From an uncultured Lachnobacterium sp. (GTDB lineage: Bacteria; Bacillota; Clostridia; Lachnospirales; Lachnospiraceae): DNA of 12,506 nucleotides. Of this stretch, positions 7,569 through 12,506 are shown piece after piece. Within the stretch, counting starts at the first letter, position 1; each line of letters begins with the position of its first letter. The DNA is taken from the NCBI GenBank assembly GCA_900543445.1, contig UQRC01000050.1, forward strand, positions 1 to 12,506, read 5' to 3'. The position numbers and the translations under genes were made by a program. The notes beneath the pieces were generated by a model. The model saw only the letters and a list, made by a program, of their open reading frames with translations, had not been told where the DNA came from and did not search any database.

Positions 7569-8485
7569 TGCAATATATTCACAATACATTTGATTTTAAA
7601 ATAGAAGAAGATACCGTTATTACGCTTGGAAAATTCGATGGACTGCACCGTGGACATGAACTGCTAATGGAAAATCTGCTGAATTGGAGAGAAAAGTACC
7701 ATTATAAAGCGGTTGTTTTTACATTTGACATTCCGCCGAGACAGCAGGTAAACGGTGTGGATACCAGGGTACTGACGACGAATGAAGAAAAGCGGGCAAT
7801 CTTCGAGCGTAGCGGAGTGGATTATCTGATTGAATGCCCGTTTACACCGGAAGTGATGTGCATGGAACCGAAAGCGTTCATCGAATGGATGGTCACTGCA
7901 CTGCGTGCCAGATGCTTTGTGATCGGCAACGATTTTCGCTTTGGACATAACAGAGCCGGAGATTACGAAGTGCTACGGCAGTATGCTGCCGAATTCGGGT
8001 ATGAAGTCGTTGTGCTTGATAAGATCCAGGAGGATGGAAGAGATATCAGCAGTACCTATATCCGAGAGGAGATTGGGCAGGGACATATCGAGAAAGCAAA
8101 CCATCTGCTGGGATATGAGTTCTTTGCAAAAAGCAGGATCATTCATGGAAAGCAGCTTGGACGTAAAATCGGGATTCCAACGATCAACATGGAGTTTCCA
8201 CCGGAAAAATTATTGCCACCGAATGGAGTGTATGTGACACGTGTTCTCATGGACGGCGTGTGGCACAAGGGAGTCACCAATGTCGGATGTAAACCGACAG
8301 TCAGTGATAGTCACCTGATCGGTGTGGAGACACATATTCTGGATTTTTCAGGAAACGTGTATGGAAAAGAAGCGGAAGTCTGCTTTCTTCATTATATCCG
8401 TCCGGAACAGAAATTTGCTTCCATAGAAGAATTACAGGCGCAGATGGAGCGTGACGTGATGACGAGTCGTCAATTTGATAGATAA
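7565..8485 (+). CDS. ribF: Bifunctional riboflavin kinase / FMN adenylyltransferase
   Basis: This 306-residue RibF (RibC in B. subtilis) phosphorylates riboflavin to FMN and adenylylates FMN to FAD. The N-terminal adenylyltransferase domain has GKFDGLHRGH (22-31), GNDFRFGHNRAG and SSTYIREEI. The C-terminal riboflavin kinase domain has GKQLGRKIGIPTIN (195-208), an NGVY strand and GVTNVGCKPTV. The kinase motif reads PTIN where PTAN is most common; the Thr and Asn that bind metal and nucleotide are kept. ATG 7565 overlaps the truB stop, and a second ATG follows at 7568. No clear ribosome binding site is present, so coupling with truB is likely. It is the last gene of the operon, but no terminator follows it. 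Confidence 0.95.
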   Translation: MMQYIHNTFDFKIEEDTVITLGKFDGLHRGHELLMENLLNWREKYHYKAVVFTFDIPPRQQVNGVDTRVLTTNEEKRAIFERSGVDYLIECPFTPEVMCMEPKAFIEWMVTALRARCFVIGNDFRFGHNRAGDYEVLRQYAAEFGYEVVVLDKIQEDGRDISSTYIREEIGQGHIEKANHLLGYEFFAKSRIIHGKQLGRKIGIPTINMEFPPEKLLPPNGVYVTRVLMDGVWHKGVTNVGCKPTVSDSHLIGVETHILDFSGNVYGKEAEVCFLHYIRPEQKFASIEELQAQMERDVMTSRQFDR

Positions 8486-8504
8486 ATATTACAGAAATAT
8501 TACA
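8484..8504 (-). promoter_or_regulatory. WalR-like direct repeat upstream of the cell-wall hydrolase promoter
   Basis: The + strand has the 10-base sequence AAATATTACA twice (8484-8493 and 8495-8504), offset by 11 bases, about one helical turn. Read on the - strand this contains TGTAAT-N5-TGTAAT (bases 8504 down to 8488). That exactly fits the published WalR/YycF consensus TGTWAH-N5-TGTWAH. It ends six bases before the -35 box of the NlpC/P60 gene, a suitable position for an activator. A third AAATATT (8522-8528) lies inside the promoter spacer. The region is AT-rich, so a chance match remains possible, and no walRK genes are in the window. Confidence 0.5.
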
Positions 8505-8510
8505 CATATA

Positions 8511-8539
8511 TTGACAAACTGAAATATTCTTGCTATACT
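8511..8539 (+). promoter_or_regulatory. Near-perfect sigma-A promoter of the NlpC/P60 gene
   Basis: TTGACA (8511-8516, consensus) and TATACT (8534-8539, one mismatch from TATAAT) are 17 bases apart. Transcription would start near 8546, about 34 bases before the ATG. It gives the hydrolase gene transcription independent of the upstream operon. Confidence 0.88.
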
Positions 8540-8579
8540 CGTTACTGTTGTAGTGAGAATTTTTCGTTTGGAGGAACTT

Positions 8580-9782
8580 ATGAAATTCAATCAGCTTAAC
8601 AAAAAAAGAATTTGTATGGCAGTTGCCTGTGCTTTGGTTGTCGGCGGAGTTGCCGTATATGCCGGAGTGGATGGCAGTTCCGATAAAGACAATAGTACCG
8701 CTAGTTTAAATGCTGGTGTTTCACTTGCCCTGAATGCAAATGAGATCGATTCGATCGATGTGACCGCCGGTGTGACGGACGCTTTACTTGATACATCATA
8801 TGTCGGTGTTACCGATACGAATGTCGGCAGAGTTGCGCAGGCACTTGCAGAGGACGGGACAGAAGCTGCAGTAGCAGATGAAGAGGTCCTGACCGATGAG
8901 AATGTATCTGCTGATACAGAGAAATCCGTTGCTGAAGAATGTGGGTACAAGACTCTCGGAATGTCCAATATTAAAGAGGGCAACTTAAATATTCGTAAGA
9001 AAGCCACAACAGAAAGTAAGATTGTCGGTAAAATGACGAAGAACAATGCCTGTGAGATTCTTGGAACCAAGGATGACTGGACGAAGATCAAGTCCGGAAG
9101 CGTAACCGGCTATGTTAAAAGCGAGTATCTCTATACAGGAGATGATGCAATCGCTGCGGCTGAGAAAGCGGTTATTACGGTTGCAACTGTTAATACAACA
9201 ACCCTTCGTGTAAGAAAGAAAGCATCGGTAGAATCATCCGTTGTCTCTCTTGTGGGAGAGGGCGAGGATCTGACCGTTGAGAAGATTGTTGACGGATGGT
9301 ACAAGGTTGAGGTGGATGACGAGAAGGGATATATTTCCGGTGATTTTGTTGATGTCTCACAGAAACTTCCGACTGCTTCAAGCATTAAGGAACTGAATGA
9401 ATCGTCTTCAGAAGGAGCTTCGAGTACTGGTTCGTCACTTGTACAGTATGCATTGCAGTTTGTTGGAAACCGTTACGTGTGGGGTGGCACAAGCCTGACA
9501 AATGGTGTAGACTGTTCCGGATTTACGATGCAGGTATATGCACATTACGGAATTTCACTTCCGCATCATGCGGCTTCGCAGCCTGGTTATGGAACAAGAG
9601 TCAGCTCATCGGAAGCAAAACCTGGTGATCTGTTCTTCTATAGTAATGGTGGTGGAATTAACCACGTCGCAATCTATATTGGTAACGGACAGGTGGTACA
9701 TGCCAGCAATCCTAGAACCGGAATTAAGATTTCAAACGCCTTTTACCGTACACCGGTATGCGTAGTGAGATATTTAAATTAA
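8580..9782 (+). CDS. Secreted SH3b-SH3b-NlpC/P60 peptidoglycan hydrolase
   Basis: This 400-residue exported protein probably cleaves stem peptides in peptidoglycan (D-Glu-diaminoacid endopeptidase activity is typical of the family). A signal peptide has KKR (8-10), a hydrophobic core (11-28) and a likely cleavage after VYA (26-28). An acidic Asp/Ala/Val-rich linker runs to about 120. Two bacterial SH3 domains follow (about 125-185 and 199-262), then a Ser-rich linker and the NlpC/P60 domain (about 290-400) with C312 in DCSGF, H362 in HVAIY and H374 in VHASN as the probable catalytic set. ATG 8580 is chosen because GGAGGA (8570-8575) lies directly upstream; an in-frame GTG at 8553 would put that site inside the gene. 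It has no sortase motif or membrane anchor, so SH3b binding to the wall probably retains it. Its placement among translation genes is unusual. Confidence 0.92.
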   Translation: MKFNQLNKKRICMAVACALVVGGVAVYAGVDGSSDKDNSTASLNAGVSLALNANEIDSIDVTAGVTDALLDTSYVGVTDTNVGRVAQALAEDGTEAAVADEEVLTDENVSADTEKSVAEECGYKTLGMSNIKEGNLNIRKKATTESKIVGKMTKNNACEILGTKDDWTKIKSGSVTGYVKSEYLYTGDDAIAAAEKAVITVATVNTTTLRVRKKASVESSVVSLVGEGEDLTVEKIVDGWYKVEVDDEKGYISGDFVDVSQKLPTASSIKELNESSSEGASSTGSSLVQYALQFVGNRYVWGGTSLTNGVDCSGFTMQVYAHYGISLPHHAASQPGYGTRVSSSEAKPGDLFFYSNGGGINHVAIYIGNGQVVHASNPRTGIKISNAFYRTPVCVVRYLN

Positions 9783-9789
9783 AAAGATG

Positions 9790-9819
9790 TTTACAAACCA
9801 CTAGGACATATGTTATATT
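9790..9819 (+). promoter_or_regulatory. Probable sigma-A promoter of rpsO
   Basis: TTTACA (9790-9795) and TATATT (9814-9819) are separated by 18 bases, a reasonable but not ideal match. The start would be near 9826, leaving a leader of about 85 bases before rpsO. No terminator lies between the NlpC/P60 stop and this promoter, so read-through could also supply rpsO. Confidence 0.55.
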
Positions 9820-9835
9820 GTTTTAGTATGGTTTA

Positions 9836-9903
9836 GCCCATATTCGGTAGATGGACACTCCGACCTTCCGCTGATTATCGGGTATAAAAATAATTTAAGG
9901 AGG
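9836..9903 (+). promoter_or_regulatory. Candidate S15 autoregulatory leader of rpsO
   Basis: By hand I can fold CCC-ATA (9837-9842) with TAT-C-GGG (9876-9882, one bulged C), and inside it TCGG (9844-9847) with CCGA (9860-9863). The single-stranded CCTT (9864-9867) could then pair with AAGG (9897-9900) of the ribosome binding site AAGGAGG, giving a pseudoknot that would block translation. S15 represses its own mRNA through structured leaders in several bacterial groups. Whether this is one is inference; the helices are short and no covariation was tested. Confidence 0.38.
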
Positions 9904-9911
9904 ATCAAGAA

Positions 9912-10178
9912 ATGATCGCAAAAGACAAGAAACAGGCAATTATCGCTGAGTACGGAAGAACACCTAATGATACTGGTTCACCAGAGGTTCAGGTTGCTAT
10001 CTTAACAGCAAGAATCCAGGAGCTCACTGAGCATCTGAAAGAGAATCCTAAGGATCACCACTCAAGAAGAGGTATGCTTAAGATGATCGGTCAGAGACGT
10101 GGATTATTATCTTACTTAAAGGAAATCGATATTGAGAGATATCGTTCTTTAATCGAGCGTTTAGGTCTCAGAAAATAA
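9912..10178 (+). CDS. rpsO: Small subunit ribosomal protein uS15
   Basis: This 88-residue S15 is a four-helix primary binder of the 16S rRNA central domain and contributes to a bridge with the 50S subunit. The family core TGSPEVQVA starts at residue 21. The rRNA-contacting residues H41, D48 and S51 are present in the [14 protein letters not shown] stretch, and the RRGLLSYLK helix is intact. The ribosome binding site AAGGAGG (9897-9903) is eight bases before the ATG. The gene has its own candidate promoter and leader and is closed by a strong terminator ten bases after the stop. The rpsO-pnp order is conserved widely in bacteria. Confidence 0.98.
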   Translation: MIAKDKKQAIIAEYGRTPNDTGSPEVQVAILTARIQELTEHLKENPKDHHSRRGMLKMIGQRRGLLSYLKEIDIERYRSLIERLGLRK

Positions 10179-10187
10179 TTGTAACCG

Positions 10188-10218
10188 AAGAGCGGAGTAT
10201 TATATTCCGCTCTTTTTT
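10188..10218 (+). terminator. Intrinsic terminator after rpsO
   Basis: A 9-bp perfect stem, AAGAGCGGA (10188-10196) with TCCGCTCTT (10206-10214), has a nine-base loop and continues into T residues (10213-10218). It is the first clear terminator after base 87, so it may end transcripts from the rimP operon and the hydrolase gene as well as rpsO. Confidence 0.93.
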
Positions 10219-10253
10219 AAATGTGTTAACTTTTGCATTGCAGGACTTTTTAC

Positions 10254-10310
10254 CGGGACCACTGAAGAGTGCATAGGTATTATGTATTGTTCAGTAGTTT
10301 CGGGGTTCTG
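10254..10310 (+). promoter_or_regulatory. Possible long hairpin in the pnp leader
   Basis: ACTGAA (10261-10266) pairs perfectly with TTCAGT (10290-10295). The helix can continue outward across an eight-base bulge: 10254-10260 with 10304-10310, including two G-U pairs. E. coli pnp mRNA is autoregulated through a leader hairpin cut by RNase III and PNPase; a similar role here is only an analogy. Within 10219-10340 I see no convincing promoter. TATTAT at 10278-10283 lacks a matching -35 box and would start transcription inside the hairpin. Confidence 0.3.
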
Positions 10311-10340
10311 CGAGGAAATATTTATTTAAGGAGAGAGAAC

Positions 10341-12431
10341 ATGTACAAAAGTTATTCAATGGAACTTGCCGGAAGAACTCTTACCGTAGACATCGGAAGA
10401 GTGTGCGCACAGGCAAACGGTGCAGCACTGTTAAAGTATGGCGAGACAACAGTTTTATCGACAGCTACCGCTTCGGACAAGCCAAGAGACGGTATCGATT
10501 TCTTCCCACTCAGTGTGGAGTTCGAAGAGAAGATGTATTCCGTTGGTAAGATTCCGGGTGGATTCAATAAGCGTGAGGGTAAGGCATCTGAGAATTCAAT
10601 CCTTACTGCCCGCGTAATCGATCGTCCGATGAGACCATTATTCCCGAAGGATTACCGTAATGATGTAACACTGAACAATATGGTTATGTCGGTAGATCCT
10701 GAGTGTCGTCCTGAGCTTGTTGCTATGATCGGTGCAGCGTTATCTACTACAATTTCGGATATTCCATTTGACGGTCCGTGTGCGATGACACAGATGGGTA
10801 TGAAGAATGGTGAGTTTATCGTAAACCCTTCCCAGAAGGATTGGGACGAGGGAGATCTGAAACTGACAGTAGCTTCTACCGCTGCAAAAGTTATCATGAT
10901 CGAGGCCGGAGCAAATGAGATCCCGGAAGCAAAGATGATCGAGGCAATTTATAAGTGCCACGAAGTAAACCAGACAATTATCGCTTTTATCAATAAGATC
11001 CGTGAAGAGGTTGGTAAGCCGAAACATGAGTACACAAGCTGTGCAATTCCTGAGGAGATGTTTGCAGCTATGCGTGAGATCGTTACTCCGGAGCAGATGG
11101 AAGAAGCTGTATTTACCGATGAAAAGCAGGTAAGAGAGGAGAACATCCGTCAGATCACAGAGAAGTTCGAGGAAGCGTTTGCTGAGAACGAAGAGTGGCT
11201 GGCAGTACTTGGTGAGGCTGTATATCAGTATCAGAAGAAGACGGTCCGCAAGATGATCTTAAAGGATCACAAGCGTCCGGACGGACGTGCAATCGATCAG
11301 ATCCGTCCGCTTGCTGCAGAGGTTGATCTGATTCCTAGAGTGCATGGTTCTGCAATGTTCACTCGTGGACAGACACAGATCTGTGATGTGGTTACTCTTG
11401 CACCATTATCGGAAGTTCAGAAGATTGATGGATTGGATGAGAATATTACAACGAAGAGATATATGCATCATTACAACTTCCCGTCATACTCTGTCGGAGA
11501 GACAAAGCCTAGCCGTGGACCGGGACGTCGTGAGATCGGACATGGAGCTTTGGCAGAGAGAGCATTGATTCCGGTACTTCCTTCTGTAGAGGAGTTCCCA
11601 TACGCAATCCGTGCTGTATCCGAGACATTTGAGTCTAACGGATCGACTTCTATGGCATCTACCTGTGCATCCTGCATGTCACTGATGGCTGCCGGGGTAC
11701 CGATTAAGAAGATGGTTGCCGGTATCTCATGTGGTCTTGTTACTGGAGATACTGATGATGATTACCTTGTACTTACCGATATCCAGGGTCTTGAGGACTT
11801 CTTCGGAGACATGGATTTTAAGGTAACCGGAACTCATGACGGAATTACCGCAATCCAGATGGATATCAAGATCCACGGCTTGACCCGTCCAATCGTTGAG
11901 GAAGCTATCGCTCGTACAAGAGAGGCAAGACTCTACATTATGGATGAAGTTATGAGCAAGGCAATTGCTGAGCCTCGTAAGGAAGTCAATGAGTGGGCTC
12001 CGAAGATTGAGCAGATCACAATCGATCCGAACAAGATCGGTGATGTGGTAGGTCAGAAGGGTAAGACAATCAATGAGATTATTGCCCGTACAGGCGTTAA
12101 GATCGATATTACCGATGATGGTGCAGTATCTGTATGTGGTACAGATAAAGCTGCTATCGCAAAGGCAATCGATATGATCAAGATCATTACAACCGATTTC
12201 CAGGAAGGACAGATCTTCACAGGAACTGTTGTAAGCATTAAGGAATTCGGTGCATTTATCGAGTTCGCTCCTGGTAAGGAAGGTATGGTTCATATCTCCA
12301 AGATTGCGAAGGAGAGAATCAACCATGTTGAGGACGTACTTACACTTGGCGACAAGGTTAAGGTTGTATGCCTTGGTAAGGACAAGATGGGAAGAATCAG
12401 CTTCTCCATCAAAGATGTTCCAGCAAATTAG
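10341..12431 (+). CDS. pnp: Polyribonucleotide nucleotidyltransferase (PNPase)
   Basis: This 696-residue PNPase is a trimeric 3'-5' phosphorolytic exoribonuclease of RNA decay. The first RNase PH domain (about 10-140) includes FFPLSVEFEEKMYSVGKIPGG. A helical linker domain follows (about 145-225), then the catalytic second RNase PH domain (about 310-530). That domain has the phosphate-binding SNGSTSMAS (432-440) and the metal-binding Asp residues in GDMDF (489-493, D490 and D492). KH (GQKG at 571-574) and S1 domains (about 620-692) complete the protein. ATG 10341 is chosen because AAGGAG (10328-10333) lies seven bases upstream and the family N-terminus MYKSYSMELAGR begins there. The in-frame ATG at 10269 would add 24 unrelated residues encoded by the leader. 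The gene follows rpsO and its terminator. Confidence 0.97.
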   Translation: MYKSYSMELAGRTLTVDIGRVCAQANGAALLKYGETTVLSTATASDKPRDGIDFFPLSVEFEEKMYSVGKIPGGFNKREGKASENSILTARVIDRPMRPLFPKDYRNDVTLNNMVMSVDPECRPELVAMIGAALSTTISDIPFDGPCAMTQMGMKNGEFIVNPSQKDWDEGDLKLTVASTAAKVIMIEAGANEIPEAKMIEAIYKCHEVNQTIIAFINKIREEVGKPKHEYTSCAIPEEMFAAMREIVTPEQMEEAVFTDEKQVREENIRQITEKFEEAFAENEEWLAVLGEAVYQYQKKTVRKMILKDHKRPDGRAIDQIRPLAAEVDLIPRVHGSAMFTRGQTQICDVVTLAPLSEVQKIDGLDENITTKRYMHHYNFPSYSVGETKPSRGPGRREIGHGALAERALIPVLPSVEEFPYAIRAVSETFESNGSTSMASTCASCMSLMAAGVPIKKMVAGISCGLVTGDTDDDYLVLTDIQGLEDFFGDMDFKVTGTHDGITAIQMDIKIHGLTRPIVEEAIARTREARLYIMDEVMSKAIAEPRKEVNEWAPKIEQITIDPNKIGDVVGQKGKTINEIIARTGVKIDITDDGAVSVCGTDKAAIAKAIDMIKIITTDFQEGQIFTGTVVSIKEFGAFIEFAPGKEGMVHISKIAKERINHVEDVLTLGDKVKVVCLGKDKMGRISFSIKDVPAN

Positions 12432-12506
12432 GGTTTGTCGCGATCAGATTTGATTCAAACGGACGATACCGGATATAAGATATTCTACGAAAATTAGCAG
12501 TGGTTT
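12432..12506 (+). other. Tail of the window after pnp, no supported feature
   Basis: The last 75 bases show no hairpin with a T run, no promoter and no gene start with a ribosome binding site. The frame of pnp stays open for 21 codons between its TAG and the next TAG (12495-12497), which I regard as chance. The pnp terminator, if any, lies beyond the window. Confidence 0.5.

Noticed and set aside
12432..12497. In-frame open stretch of 21 codons after the pnp TAG, as a readthrough extension or the start of another gene
   Set aside because: An open run of this length is expected by chance. The S1 domain is already complete at the TAG, and no stop-suppression signal or ribosome binding site is present.

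Overview
The window is a conserved translation and RNA-metabolism locus from a low-to-mid GC Gram-positive bacterium, most likely a clostridial Firmicute. Lachnospiraceae is my best guess, from the rimP-nusA-ylxR-ylxQ-infB-rbfA-nrnA-truB-ribF order, the very long Asn/Arg/Gly-rich N-terminus of IF2, the cysteine-bearing YlxR and strong GGAGG ribosome binding sites. Genus and species cannot be read from the sequence. Every gene lies on the + strand.

Layout. Bases 1-52 are the 3' part of a tRNA-Glu(CTC) gene, followed by an intrinsic terminator (59-87). A near-consensus sigma-A promoter (128-156) and a leader with a perfect 10-bp hairpin (183-210) precede a tightly packed operon, 249-8485: rimP, nusA, ylxR/rnpM, ylxQ, infB, rbfA, nrnA, truB, ribF. 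Its genes overlap or lie within about 70 bases of one another. They act in 30S maturation (RimP, RbfA), transcription elongation and termination (NusA), RNase P/RNA binding (YlxR, YlxQ), initiation (IF2), nanoRNA and pAp turnover (NrnA), tRNA modification (TruB) and FMN/FAD synthesis (RibF).

Between ribF and rpsO lies a gene from a different functional world: a secreted SH3b-SH3b-NlpC/P60 cell-wall hydrolase (8580-9782). It has its own almost perfect promoter (8511-8539). Directly upstream, on the - strand, is a sequence that exactly fits the consensus of the WalR cell-wall response regulator. This is the most interesting regulatory observation in the window.

The locus then returns to RNA metabolism. 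rpsO (9912-10178) has a promoter and a leader that can be folded into a possible S15 autoregulatory element, and it ends in a strong intrinsic terminator (10188-10218). pnp (10341-12431) follows a 122-base leader with a possible long hairpin but no convincing promoter. The last 75 bases contain no gene I can support. No novel multi-gene system is visible. The points worth following up are regulatory leaders and sites, the placement of the hydrolase gene, and low-complexity protein segments.
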